From Anaerolineales bacterium (GTDB lineage Bacteria > Chloroflexota > Anaerolineae > Anaerolineales > UBA6663): a DNA stretch of 34,115 nt. Positions 7,453-16,164 of the stretch are shown here, piece by piece; within the stretch, counting starts at the first letter, position 1, and each line of letters starts with the position of its first letter. Both the position numbers and the translations under genes were made by a program. Under the pieces are notes generated by a model that was not told where the DNA came from, searched no databases, and saw nothing but the letters and a program-made list of their open reading frames with translations. The stretch is taken from positions 1 through 34,115 of the forward strand of contig JADLEU010000133.1 of the NCBI GenBank assembly GCA_020845955.1, given 5' to 3'.

Positions 7453-8607
7453 TCACGCTTGGGCCACGAACTCCAGGCACTGGCCCGTCAGCAGCACGTC
7501 GACGATCCGCTCGGCGGCCCGGCCATCCCCATAGGGGTTGGTGGCCCGGGCCATGCGCTCATACACAGGTGGGTTGTCCAGCAAGCCGTTCACTTCGGCC
7601 ACCACGTGCCCTGGCTCGGTCCCGACCAGTTTTACGGCGCCGGCCTCCACGGCCTCCGGCCGCTCGGTCGTTCGGCGTAGCACCAGCACCGGCACGCCCA
7701 GGCTGGGCGCCTCCTCCTGGATGCCGCCCGAATCGGTCAGGATCAGTTTGCTGTGTCTCATCAGGTGTACCAGGCTGAGGTAATCGACCGGCGGCGTGAG
7801 CGTGATCCCCGGCACGCCGCCCAGCAGCGCGTGGACCGGCTCCCAGATGTTGGGGTTGCGGTGCACAGGGTAGACGATCTGGTATTCCGGCCGGGTGCGG
7901 GCCAATTCGCTCAGCGCCCGGCAGATCTGTTCAATGGGCTGCCCATGATTTTCGCGCCGGTGTGCCGTCACCAGGATCAATGCGCGGCCATGCCCGTTGA
8001 GTCTGTCAAGCAAGTTGAAATCCGTCAGGGTCTGTTCTGCGTCCCGATCCAGCGGGGCGGTGGCGGCCCACTGCAGGGCGTCAATCACTGTGTTGCCCGT
8101 GACGTGCACGTTCTGGGGATCGATCCCCTCGCGCAGCAGGTTGCCTCGGGCGATGGGCGTCGGGGCAAAATGCAGGTCGCACACATGGTCGGCCACCACC
8201 CTGTTCATCTCTTCCGGAAACGGGTTGGCGCGATCGTAAGTGCGCAGCCCGGCCTCGACGTGCGCCGCGCGCACCTGGCGGTGATGCGCGGCAATCGTGG
8301 CGGCCATCACGGTCGTTGTGTCGCCCTGCACCAGCAGCCAATCAGGCTGCCGGGCGGCCAGCAGCTCGTCCATTGCCAGGAGCACCCCGGCCGCAACCTG
8401 GCTGGGCGTCTGATTGGCACGCATCAGGTCAAGGTCATGATCCGGCACAATCTGGAACAGGCGCAAAACCTGGTCTAGCATTTGACGATGTTGGCCGGTT
8501 ACGCACACGGTCACCTCGGCCTGCTCAGGATAGCGCTGAAGCTGCCGAATGACCGGCGCCATCTTGATAGCCTCGGGTCGTGTGCCGATCACAATCAACG
8601 CTTTCAT
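7453..8607 (-). CDS. wecB: UDP-N-acetylglucosamine 2-epimerase, non-hydrolysing
   Basis: The 384-residue protein matches the family's usual length. It interconverts UDP-GlcNAc and UDP-ManNAc in the cytoplasm. Visible family motifs are GTRPEAIKMAPVI (8-20), QGDTTTVMA (94-102, with Asp96), HVEAGLRTYDRANPFPEE (116-133, with Glu118 and the Glu pair 132-133), VTGNTVIDAL, the histidine of TAHRREN, and the C-terminal SGGIQEEAPSLGVPVLVLR. All expected catalytic acids are present, so it should be active. Its ATG overlaps the TGA of the upstream GT4 gene. The result is a ManNAc donor for this glycan, or a precursor of ManNAcA, although no UDP-ManNAc dehydrogenase is in the window. The symbol mnaA would fit equally well. 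Confidence 0.95.
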   Translation of the reverse strand: MKALIVIGTRPEAIKMAPVIRQLQRYPEQAEVTVCVTGQHRQMLDQVLRLFQIVPDHDLDLMRANQTPSQVAAGVLLAMDELLAARQPDWLLVQGDTTTVMAATIAAHHRQVRAAHVEAGLRTYDRANPFPEEMNRVVADHVCDLHFAPTPIARGNLLREGIDPQNVHVTGNTVIDALQWAATAPLDRDAEQTLTDFNLLDRLNGHGRALILVTAHRRENHGQPIEQICRALSELARTRPEYQIVYPVHRNPNIWEPVHALLGGVPGITLTPPVDYLSLVHLMRHSKLILTDSGGIQEEAPSLGVPVLVLRRTTERPEAVEAGAVKLVGTEPGHVVAEVNGLLDNPPVYERMARATNPYGDGRAAERIVDVLLTGQCLEFVAQA

Positions 8608-9722
8608 GGTTGTCTGTCCAGCGCGCGCTCATAGGCGGCCAGCGTTGCCTCGCCGGCTCGTTTCCACGTATACCGTTCCAACACCCGCTCGCGCAGGCCG
8701 TTCGTGGCCTGCGCCTGGAGCGCGGCTTCCACGGACCTCCGGATCGAGGCCTGGTCATCGGGCCAGCAGTACCAGGCCAGATCTTCAAAATAATCGCGCG
8801 TCGAGCCAATCGCGGTCGTGACCACCCGGCAGCCCGCTGCCGCCGCCTCCAGGCTGACCAACCCCGGCGTCTCGCGCCAACTCGGCAGCGCATGGACCGA
8901 GGCCAGCGCGAAGATCCCCGGCAGCTCCTCGTGCGGCAGGTGGTCGACGAAGGTAACGTTGCCGCGCGCGGCGGCCCGCGCTCGCAGGCGGCTGCCATAG
9001 TCGCCAGCGGCCGCCATGGCCTGGCCGATGATGACGATGGGCACAGGCAGGTCTCGCAGCGCCTCGACCAATCCGAGCTGATTCTTCACCGGGTTGAGCG
9101 TGCCCACCTGCAGCACAAAATCCCTGACACGGTACTGATCCACAAAGGCCTGACTGCGCTGCGGGAGCTGGGCATAGTGCGTCGGGTCAATGCCGTTTGG
9201 CACAACGTCGCTCTTCTCCTCCAGGCGGCCACCGAGGGCGAACATCCGCTGCAGCAGGCGCGTCTCGGAGCGCGAGTTCGGCAGCAGGCGCGCCGCCGCC
9301 TGCAGCAAGCGCCGTTGCGCGCGCCAGCGCCGGTTGAGCGGCCCCTTCAGGTACTGCCAGGACACGTAGGCGCGCCGCGCCCGGCGCTTGCCCCACGCGC
9401 GCGCCAGCGCGCGCCAACGCGGCCGCTCGACCACGGCGGCCTCAAACCAGTAGGGATACATCGTCCAGAAGATCGGCGAGAGCACGACCGGCAGCCCTTT
9501 GCGCTGCAGCGCCTGGCAGACCGCCCAGGCCGGCTCGGCTTCCTGGATGTTGAAGACATGCGCGAGATCGCAGGCCGGCAAACGGTCCAGATCGTCGGGC
9601 GCCCGAGTTTCGACCATAACCCCCAGGCACTGCAGTGCTTCCAACGTTTTGCGTGCCTGCACGGTGTCCCCGCCGGGCAGTTGCGCTGCATCGGGCCGGC
9701 TGTTGACAAACAAAACACGCAT
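8604..9722 (-). CDS. GT4 family glycosyltransferase
   Basis: This is a 372-residue GT-B enzyme starting MRVLFVNSRPDAAQLPGGDTV, with a typical glycine loop in the acceptor domain. The middle is unusually rich in Arg and Trp (about residues 100-150), suggesting contact with membrane or with an anionic acceptor. The donor domain begins at FVLQVGTLNPVKNQLGLVEAL. The Glu-x7-Glu motif is complete in RETPGLVSLEAAAAG. Its TGA overlaps the epimerase ATG. The start has no strong Shine-Dalgarno sequence, and 66 bp separate it from the barrel protein gene upstream. It is probably a cytoplasmic glycosyltransferase; the sugar is not predictable. Confidence 0.88.
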   Translation of the reverse strand: MRVLFVNSRPDAAQLPGGDTVQARKTLEALQCLGVMVETRAPDDLDRLPACDLAHVFNIQEAEPAWAVCQALQRKGLPVVLSPIFWTMYPYWFEAAVVERPRWRALARAWGKRRARRAYVSWQYLKGPLNRRWRAQRRLLQAAARLLPNSRSETRLLQRMFALGGRLEEKSDVVPNGIDPTHYAQLPQRSQAFVDQYRVRDFVLQVGTLNPVKNQLGLVEALRDLPVPIVIIGQAMAAAGDYGSRLRARAAARGNVTFVDHLPHEELPGIFALASVHALPSWRETPGLVSLEAAAAGCRVVTTAIGSTRDYFEDLAWYCWPDDQASIRRSVEAALQAQATNGLRERVLERYTWKRAGEATLAAYERALDRQP

Positions 9723-9788
9723 CTGAGTTCTATGTCTGGAAGCCGTGAAAAAAGAGCGCGCCGCGTGCTGCCGGGACGCCCAAGGTCG

Positions 9789-11030
9789 TCAGCGCCGCGC
9801 CTCGGCCGCGGCCAGACCGGCCGGCGCCCCCAGGCGCTGGCGTTCGTCCATCAGCAGGCTGTCCGCGAAGAACTTAGCGGCCCAGTTCAATAGCCGGTAT
9901 GGCTCATATTCGCCGTATATCGGCTGCGATCCCCCAACCCCCCCTCGCAGGCCCGGTCGGGACGAGCGCGTGTTCTGCGCCTGCATCACGTGGCGGTTGG
10001 CCGTTCGAGCGGCCTGTTGGTAGCGCGCCTCACTGGTCAAGGCGTACAGCTCCAGCCAGATCTGAGCCATCTGCGCCGTGCCCGTCAGGCAGCTCCATTC
10101 CACGCTCGCGCGCCACCCGTTTCCATAGCGGCCGCGAAGGCAGCCGTCGGCTGTCTGCCGCGCCATGGCCGCGTCGGCCGCCCGGCGCGCGGCGCCAATC
10201 AGCGCCTCGTCGCCCAATAGCAGGCCGGCCTGGAGCACACCCTCAATCGTGTAGGCAATGGTGTGGGTCAGCGGGTCTTCCTCGGGCGTGAACCCGGCGT
10301 TGGCAAACCAGCCATCGGGCATCTGCTGTGCCAGCACCCAGCGCAGGCCGCGTTGCGCGGCGGCCTGATGGCCGGGATCGCCGGCAGCCTGGTGGAGCTG
10401 CAGCAGCGCCCAGGCCGTGCGCGCGTTATAGGTGTTGCCGTGGCCCAGCGGCGTGAACTGGCGCCAGCAGCCGTCTTTATCCTGGACGGCGGCCAGCCAG
10501 TCGCCGGCGCGCCGGGCAGCCGCCAGGTACTCCGCCCGGCCGGTTTCCGCGTGGGCGCGCACCAACCCTTGGATGATCTGACCCGTGTCGAACACCAATG
10601 GCGATCGTTCCCAATCGGGCCAGAGCGGCCCGATGGGGAAAGCCCCACCCTCCAACTGCACCGTCAACAGCCAGTCGGCCATCCGCAGCGCGCGCTCGCG
10701 AAACTCCGCCTTCCCGGAGAAGTCGGCAAAGTCCAGGAACGTCGGGATTATGTAGCCGGTGGTCTCCGGATAGAGCGGTCCCCACTCGCCGGTGCGCATG
10801 TCGTAGAAACTGGCAACACCCAGGTTGCCGGCTGCCTCCTGGGCGGCGCACAGCCACGCCAGACTGGCCCGCAGGTGATCGGCCGGGGCGCCGGCGGCGT
10901 GCGGCAGATTCCACTTGCCGCGCGCGACACCGGCCAGCACGGCCGCATCCCCACGGGTGCGCAGCGCCCAGACCGCATCCCGCCAGTGCCGGTCGACTCG
11001 CCGGCGCACAAGCTGCTTGAGCAGCATCAT
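9789..11030 (-). CDS. Cytoplasmic alpha/alpha-barrel protein, putative glycan-modifying enzyme (paralogue 1)
   Basis: The protein has about 413 residues from the ATG at 11030, which overlaps the TGA of the AsnB-like gene upstream in an ATGATG string. It is mostly helical, with repeated pairs of helices of the kind found in six-hairpin toroids. No signal peptide is seen. Conserved blocks shared with the gene at 16165-17316 are YPETTGY (87-93), VFDTGQ (146-151), PDGWF (238-242), a THTIAY segment, SCLTG (313-317), YGEYE (372-376) and NWAAKFF (382-388). The invariant acids, aromatics and histidine suggest an active cleft for a sugar chain. Uronate epimerases, lyases and glycosidases use this fold, but I cannot assign the reaction. 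Lack of an export signal means it acts before export, on lipid-linked glycan or a precursor. Confidence 0.8.
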   Translation of the reverse strand: MMLLKQLVRRRVDRHWRDAVWALRTRGDAAVLAGVARGKWNLPHAAGAPADHLRASLAWLCAAQEAAGNLGVASFYDMRTGEWGPLYPETTGYIIPTFLDFADFSGKAEFRERALRMADWLLTVQLEGGAFPIGPLWPDWERSPLVFDTGQIIQGLVRAHAETGRAEYLAAARRAGDWLAAVQDKDGCWRQFTPLGHGNTYNARTAWALLQLHQAAGDPGHQAAAQRGLRWVLAQQMPDGWFANAGFTPEEDPLTHTIAYTIEGVLQAGLLLGDEALIGAARRAADAAMARQTADGCLRGRYGNGWRASVEWSCLTGTAQMAQIWLELYALTSEARYQQAARTANRHVMQAQNTRSSRPGLRGGVGGSQPIYGEYEPYRLLNWAAKFFADSLLMDERQRLGAPAGLAAAEARR

Positions 11031-12916
11031 GCTGGCGACAGCTCCCTGGCCGCGCGCCGGCTGCCCGTGCGCACGCCGTCGACAAACTGCCGGTGCCACA
11101 GCTCGACCGACAGCAGCGCCCCCAGGCGCACGGCATGATCATCGCCAGACATGTGCGCCTGCACGAGCTGGCGCACATATTCGGCACTAAAATAGCCGCG
11201 CTCGAGGCAGCGCTGGCTGAGCAGCACGTCAGTCACCCAGGCGCGCAGTTCGGTCCGGAACCAGAGGTTGTAGTCCTTATAGGGCCGCTGTTCGGGGCCG
11301 GCCAGCCGGCCCAGGCCAACCCGGCGCAGGTGCCACCGGACCAGGCTTGCCGCCCGCAGGGCCACCTCGCGCGCGCAGGCCGTTTGCGGCAGATTGGTGG
11401 GCGTAACCGGCACCTGGGCGAACGCGGGAAACGCCTGCAGGAAGGCCTGCTTGACTAACTCCCGGCCATAGTGAAACCCCGGCGGAATGCGCAGGCTGAA
11501 CTCAACCAGGTCGTTATCCGCAAATGGCAGCCGCACCACGGCCCGAGGACGCACCATTTCGACGCCGTTGAGCGTCATGCGCGGCACGCGATTAGTCAGG
11601 TCGATATACAGCCGCTGAACCGCCAGCTGCGTCACGCCGCTTTCACGGATGGCGGCCTCATAGGCGCCCAGTGCCTCGTCCCCAATCGCCTGCTGGAACG
11701 CCGGAGTGAACAGGCGCGGGTGCTCGGGCAGGTCGAAGTCCAGCACGTCGTAGTCACGATAGGCTTCCAGATGGGTGCAGAGCCGGTCTTCGTCGGCGTA
11801 GTCGGCCCAATGGCGCGGCCGCAGCCCAAACCCGAACATGGCGTCGCCCATGAAACCTTTGAAGATGATCTGGGCGTGCTGGGCCTCGGCCTCCAGCGCG
11901 GCGGCCGCGTGCAGGTTGACGACGTTGCCCATGCCATCGCTCTGCCCGACGACGCGCTCGGCCTTGTCGAGCAGCCAGCTCGGCTTGAGTTCAAAGAAAT
12001 AATGGCGGGCGCCAGCCACCCGCGCGCACTCGGCCGCGTAGCGCACGTCGTCGGCGCCCGGGATACCCCAGGTAAACGTGGTCACGGGCTGTCCATTGCT
12101 GGCCTCCGCCATCAGGCCCAACAGCAGCCGTGAATCCAGCCCCCCGCTCAGCATCAGGCCCGCCGGGGCTGGCGTGTGGATCTGGCGCCGCACGGCCCGG
12201 CGCAGATGATGCAGCAATTCCTCCCGGAACTCGCCCTGGCTGCGGTGCGGATAGCGCTCGGGATAGCGCAGCGCATAGTAGCGCTTCAAGCGCACTTGTC
12301 CCTGGTGGTACGTCAGCACCGACCCTTGCGGCAGCAGCTGCACTGCCCTCATGAAGGTGCGCTGGCCCAGCACATGATCAAAGGTCAGGAACTGAGCGAT
12401 GGCGACTCGGTCCACGTCGCGCGGGACGTCAGGATCGGCCAGCACGGCCCGCACACCCGCTCCAAACACAAACCCATTGGGCAGGTGCGCGTAGTAGAGC
12501 GGATGCAAGCCCAGCCGGTCGCTGATCAACAGCAGCTTGCGCGCGCGGCGGTCCCAGATCACGGCTGAAAAAGCCCCGTTCAGCGGCGCGGCGAAATCGT
12601 CGCCGTATTCCAGGTACCGGTTCAGCAGAAACTCGGCCTGGCTGGCGTTGGCCGAGCCGCCCAGGGCCTGCCGCTGCGCCTCGAAGTCGTACAGCTCGCC
12701 GTCCATCACCAGCCCCAGGCTGCGGCCGTCGTTCCAGGCCGGTTGCGCTGCTGCGTTCACAATCCCGAGGCTAACCCGGCCGAAGCCGAACTCGGCCTCG
12801 TGGTGCAGCTCGCGCCGGAAACGGGCCTCGGGTTCAAGCTGCTGGGCCATGTCGGCCAGCAGCGCGCCCACGCCCTCGCCGTCCGTTTGTTTGAACAACC
12901 CGATCAGTCCTGGCAT
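11027..12916 (-). CDS. Asparagine synthetase-like protein with degenerate glutaminase and synthetase sites
   Basis: The 629-residue protein has the full two-domain layout of glutamine-dependent asparagine synthetase. The glutaminase-like half spans about 1-210 (MDGELYDF, SDRLGLHPLYY) and the ATP-pyrophosphatase half about 225-600, with the PP-loop LSGGLDSR (256-263). Two key features are missing. The nucleophilic Cys2 is Pro, in MPGLIGLF, with a strong GGGAGGAG ribosome site fixing this start. The usual GEGADE motif reads GFMGDA (354-359), losing both glutamates. The PP-loop is kept, so ATP binding and acyl-adenylation remain possible, as in beta-lactam synthetase relatives that also lack the cysteine. 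It probably cannot use glutamine. It is coupled by ATGA to the barrel protein downstream and follows a sulfotransferase gene. A role in amide or ester formation on the glycan is only a guess. Confidence 0.85.
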   Translation of the reverse strand: MPGLIGLFKQTDGEGVGALLADMAQQLEPEARFRRELHHEAEFGFGRVSLGIVNAAAQPAWNDGRSLGLVMDGELYDFEAQRQALGGSANASQAEFLLNRYLEYGDDFAAPLNGAFSAVIWDRRARKLLLISDRLGLHPLYYAHLPNGFVFGAGVRAVLADPDVPRDVDRVAIAQFLTFDHVLGQRTFMRAVQLLPQGSVLTYHQGQVRLKRYYALRYPERYPHRSQGEFREELLHHLRRAVRRQIHTPAPAGLMLSGGLDSRLLLGLMAEASNGQPVTTFTWGIPGADDVRYAAECARVAGARHYFFELKPSWLLDKAERVVGQSDGMGNVVNLHAAAALEAEAQHAQIIFKGFMGDAMFGFGLRPRHWADYADEDRLCTHLEAYRDYDVLDFDLPEHPRLFTPAFQQAIGDEALGAYEAAIRESGVTQLAVQRLYIDLTNRVPRMTLNGVEMVRPRAVVRLPFADNDLVEFSLRIPPGFHYGRELVKQAFLQAFPAFAQVPVTPTNLPQTACAREVALRAASLVRWHLRRVGLGRLAGPEQRPYKDYNLWFRTELRAWVTDVLLSQRCLERGYFSAEYVRQLVQAHMSGDDHAVRLGALLSVELWHRQFVDGVRTGSRRAARELSPA

Positions 12917-12931
12917 GGCTCCTCCCGCGGC

Positions 12932-13684
12932 TCAGGCGGCCTGTGGCACAAGCACCTCGTCAAACATGGCCGCATAGGGCGTGCCAGCATAGCGGCCGCG
13001 CAGCGCCTCGAAATTCAAAATGACCTCGCGTAGATCGTCGCTGGTGTGCTTCAGCGTCTTGCCCTCCACCGGCAGCCGATGGATGCCCAGAAAGTCAAAC
13101 ACCCCGCTGAGAGTTGCGTCGCGCCGCGTCAGCAGGTCCTCGTAGACCAGCTTGTGTTTAGGCAACTGCAGCCGGCTGACGTATGCCTCCAGCGTCTCGT
13201 CGGCCTGTTCGCGCTCCTGCAGGTATTGGTCGAATTGCGCCGGATCGACTTCTAATGGCGGCATGCGATCAGACTCTTTGTACAGGTTCCAGTTGCCCGA
13301 GGCGTCGTGCAGCCGCTTTGCGTTGATGCGTGAGACGACAGCCTTCACCCGGTTGCCCCGCTGCATCTGGATGACCCGGCAGCCCGTTTCGTGCAGCAGG
13401 CGCGCAAAGCCCTCCTTGTCGAGCACATCCACCAGCTTGGTCTTGAATCCCACGGCAGCAGCCCGGCCAACGAGCGGCGGCGTGAGGAACTCTCGCGCCC
13501 AGGCCAGCTGCTGCTCGGCGGTTTGACCCTCCTGCCTGAGCACGGCAAAGCGCTCGTAAATCGCCTGCACATCGGGGTGGTTTTCCAGCAGGCTCGTCAG
13601 GTACGTGCTGCCGTCACGCTCGATAAACAAGAGGACGTAGGACGTGACTTGATTTCGCAGAAAATAGCGAGGTAGACCAGCCAT
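12932..13684 (-). CDS. Small sulfotransferase-family protein (Stf0/NodH-like)
   Basis: The 250-residue protein begins at an ATG preceded by TGGAG. A beta strand (VTSYVLLFIE) is followed by the PAPS 5'-phosphosulfate loop RDGSTYLTSLLENHP (23-37), a variant of the common RSGSTxL. The second cofactor motif is RVIQMQRGNRVKAVVSRINA near residues 103-122, with the Arg and Ser expected to contact the 3'-phosphate. The C-terminal part has a KLVYEDLLTRRD segment typical of these enzymes. It has no signal peptide. It would transfer sulfate from PAPS to a hydroxyl of the glycan or glycolipid in the cytoplasm. It lies between a GT2 gene and the AsnB-like gene in the same transcription unit. A kinase-like or other P-loop role is unlikely given the motif order. 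Confidence 0.78.
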   Translation of the reverse strand: MAGLPRYFLRNQVTSYVLLFIERDGSTYLTSLLENHPDVQAIYERFAVLRQEGQTAEQQLAWAREFLTPPLVGRAAAVGFKTKLVDVLDKEGFARLLHETGCRVIQMQRGNRVKAVVSRINAKRLHDASGNWNLYKESDRMPPLEVDPAQFDQYLQEREQADETLEAYVSRLQLPKHKLVYEDLLTRRDATLSGVFDFLGIHRLPVEGKTLKHTSDDLREVILNFEALRGRYAGTPYAAMFDEVLVPQAA

Positions 13685-13713
13685 GATGAATGCTCCATCC
13701 TTTTCTCGGCAGC

Positions 13714-14850
13714 TTACCGGCCGGCCAGATACGATTTGACCAGAATGGCGAGCGCACCTCGATTAGCCAGCCAGGCTGGCTGCCGGCGCAGCGCATGCCA
13801 AACCGCCGCGCGCGCCTGCGCCAGCCGCCCTTGTCCATAGTTTCTATAGGCCAGTCTCATGGCTGCCTGGGCGATCTCCTGCCGGCCTCGACCCCGCAGC
13901 CCGCCAAACTCGGCCGGCAGGTGGTGATAGACGTTTTCCAAGAAACTGACCGGGTCACCAGTCTTGGGTAGCTCAATCCAGGCAGCAAAGTGCTGGGCCA
14001 GCAGCCGCCCCTGGTCGCTCAAAAGCGCTGGATGCAGCCGCGCTGCCTCGCGCAGGTGGGTCTGCCCCTGAGCGTACTGGTCAGCTAGGTAGCTTTGGGC
14101 AGCCGCGCGCAAGTGCGCCCGGCTGTAGGCCTGGTCGCGCCAGCGGCCCCAGGCGGCCGGCAAGTCCGCGCGGGCGAACAACTTGTCCAGGACGGCAAAG
14201 GTAGCCGCCGTCATCTGGGTGCCGTGCCGCGTCATCTGCGCCGTGTGAAAGCGATAGCGCGAGACAGGCTGTTCGATGCAGGCCATTGGGCATCCGGCCA
14301 CGGCCAGCCGCAGCCACATGTCCCAATCCTCGTAGGACCGCAGGTCCTCGTCGAAGTAGCCCACCTTCGCTTGCCAGTCCCGGCGCAGCAGCACGCTGCC
14401 CACGTGCAGCGGGTTGCCCAACACCAGTTCCGCCGGGTCGGCCGGCAGCCGCGAGGCAAACGGCTGCCCGGTCGGCTGGCCGGTCTCGTCGATCAGGACC
14501 GCCGGGCCGGCTGCCAGGCCCAGATCGGGCCGCTGGTCAAAGACGGCCGCCAGCCGGCTCAACTTCGCAGGCAGAAACTCGTCGTCCGAGTCAAGGAACG
14601 TCACAAGCGGGCCAGTCGAATTGCGCAAGCCGGTGTTGCGCGCCGCCGACAGGCCGCGATTGGGCTGGAACACGTACCGCACACGCGGATCCGCACAGCC
14701 CTGCGCCACCCGGGCCGTATCGTCGGTCGAGCCGTCGTCCACCACCACGACCTCGAAATCGGGGTAGGTCTGGTCAAGGGCGCTTTGGATCGCCAACCCG
14801 AGGTAGCGCGCCTGGTTGTAGGCCGGGATGATGACGCTGATTTGTGGCAT
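13714..14850 (-). CDS. GT2 family glycosyltransferase
   Basis: This is a 378-residue GT-A enzyme. It starts ISVIIPAYNQARYLG, followed by VVDDGSTDDT and RGLSAARNTG, with the metal-binding Asp triad in LDSDDEF near residue 93. After the catalytic domain comes VGYFDEDLRSYEDWDMWLRL, with the ED pair of the likely catalytic base. The last 150 residues form a helical, Arg/Ala-rich tail seen in many GT2 proteins of surface glycan loci. It resembles the GT2 at 4096-5208 in layout but is not a close copy. A soluble cytoplasmic enzyme is likely. It is separated by 78 bp from the membrane GT2 gene upstream. Confidence 0.88.
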   Translation of the reverse strand: MPQISVIIPAYNQARYLGLAIQSALDQTYPDFEVVVVDDGSTDDTARVAQGCADPRVRYVFQPNRGLSAARNTGLRNSTGPLVTFLDSDDEFLPAKLSRLAAVFDQRPDLGLAAGPAVLIDETGQPTGQPFASRLPADPAELVLGNPLHVGSVLLRRDWQAKVGYFDEDLRSYEDWDMWLRLAVAGCPMACIEQPVSRYRFHTAQMTRHGTQMTAATFAVLDKLFARADLPAAWGRWRDQAYSRAHLRAAAQSYLADQYAQGQTHLREAARLHPALLSDQGRLLAQHFAAWIELPKTGDPVSFLENVYHHLPAEFGGLRGRGRQEIAQAAMRLAYRNYGQGRLAQARAAVWHALRRQPAWLANRGALAILVKSYLAGR

Positions 14851-14928
14851 GGCGCCTATCGGCAGTGTCTCAGCGGAGAGCCGGCTTGGGCGTGCCCGTG
14901 TCCAGGAACCGGCGGCCGCGTCAGGGTT

Positions 14929-16122
14929 TCAGCGGGCGTCGCCGTGCGCGGTGCGGACCCAGGTGACGCCTCGGCGGCCGTAGCGCGCGCTCAGGGCCAG
15001 CCAGGTCCGCCAGACGACGAAGACCGGGCCGGTCAACATGACCAGGTAGGCGCTGGCAGGCGCCCGCTCCAGGGCCAGCCCGGCCAGCGGATAAATGAAG
15101 AGCACGCCCAGGACGCCTCCCCAGGCCCAGACCAGGCCGGGAGGAAACACGGGGCCAAAGTAACCGTTGATCAAGAGCTGTGCCAGGAACAGAGCCGCGC
15201 TGATGACCGTCACCGTCGAGAAAGACGGCAGGTAAGCCTGCAGCGCGCCGTCGATCAAGGCCAGGTCGCGCCGCTTAAGGCCATCCAGCAGCAGGCGGCG
15301 CGCCAGGGGCCGGCTGGCCTCGCGCGTGCCCCGCAGCCAGCGCGCGCGCTGGGCCCGCGCCTGCAGCCACGAGCGGGGCGCCTCACCGTAGCCCCGGGCT
15401 GCTGGCTCGTAGATGATCTTGGTGCCCTCCATCAGAAGGAGCTGCCGCATTTGGTAATCCTCAGTCAGGCCCTTGCCCCAACCTAGCTTCTGCAGCACTT
15501 CGGCGCGGAAGCAGATCGAATCGCCCATGTTCTTGGCCGACCACCCCAGGTTCGTGCGCCCGAGATTCTGAAAGCGGTTGTCGACCAGGAACATGGCCCG
15601 CGTTAAGGCCGGGAACCAGCCATCTTCGGGGTTGCTGATGATGTGCTGGCCTTGGATCACCTGCGCCCCGGCCTCCAGGCGGGCGTTCATGACCCGCAGG
15701 AAGCTGCCCTCGACGCGCGTATCCGAATCGAAGACCATCACGGCGTCGCACGAGCCGTCCAGAACCCGGCGTAACAGCCAGGCCAGCGCATCGCCTTTGC
15801 CCGTGCGCGGCCCTTCGTTGCGCTCGTGGGCGACCGCGCCCGCCTGCTGGGCCAACAGCGCCGTGTTGTCGGAGCAGTGATCGGCCACCACGTGGATGGC
15901 CAACAACTCCGGCGGGTAATCCTGTTGGCGCAAGTGCTCGACGGTGGCCGCAATCACCGACGCTTCGTCGTGTGCCGGAATGACGATTACGAAGCGGGTC
16001 GCGGGCGCGCGGTCAGCGCTGGCGGGCGCCGGCCGCGGCCTCACGGCAGCCACGGCCAGGAGCACGAGATAACCCACCGGCAACAGCACCAACCCCAGCG
16101 CGATTGCGGAAACAATGCCCAT
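14929..16122 (-). CDS. Membrane GT2 glycosyltransferase of the cellulose-synthase/hyaluronan-synthase type
   Basis: This 397-residue protein has one N-terminal membrane helix (about 4-26), a cytoplasmic GT-A domain, and about three C-terminal membrane helices (about 300-375). The processive-type signature is complete: an Asp pair region VVADHCSDNT (78-87), DSD at 132-134, TED at 220-222 and QRARW at 258-262. Enzymes with this D, D, D, QxxRW set polymerise or add sugars at the membrane and can pass the product through their own helices. Here an ABC exporter is encoded nearby, so it may instead start or cap the chain. It is shorter than cellulose synthases and lacks a PilZ domain. Substrate unknown. 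Confidence 0.88.
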   Translation of the reverse strand: MGIVSAIALGLVLLPVGYLVLLAVAAVRPRPAPASADRAPATRFVIVIPAHDEASVIAATVEHLRQQDYPPELLAIHVVADHCSDNTALLAQQAGAVAHERNEGPRTGKGDALAWLLRRVLDGSCDAVMVFDSDTRVEGSFLRVMNARLEAGAQVIQGQHIISNPEDGWFPALTRAMFLVDNRFQNLGRTNLGWSAKNMGDSICFRAEVLQKLGWGKGLTEDYQMRQLLLMEGTKIIYEPAARGYGEAPRSWLQARAQRARWLRGTREASRPLARRLLLDGLKRRDLALIDGALQAYLPSFSTVTVISAALFLAQLLINGYFGPVFPPGLVWAWGGVLGVLFIYPLAGLALERAPASAYLVMLTGPVFVVWRTWLALSARYGRRGVTWVRTAHGDAR

Positions 16123-16164
16123 ATTTGTGCCTAATCGGCCACCATGCCGCCAGCCCGGCCGCGC

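Noticed and set aside
9723-9788. GC-rich stretch followed by six T on the minus strand, between barrel and GT4 genes, as a terminator
   Set aside because: Only a three-base-pair stem can be drawn before the T-run, and the genes on both sides look like one operon.
11027-12916. Lasso-peptide cyclase (McjC-like) reading of the AsnB homologue
   Set aside because: No precursor peptide, leader-binding protein or transglutaminase-like protease gene is nearby; the context is glycan assembly.
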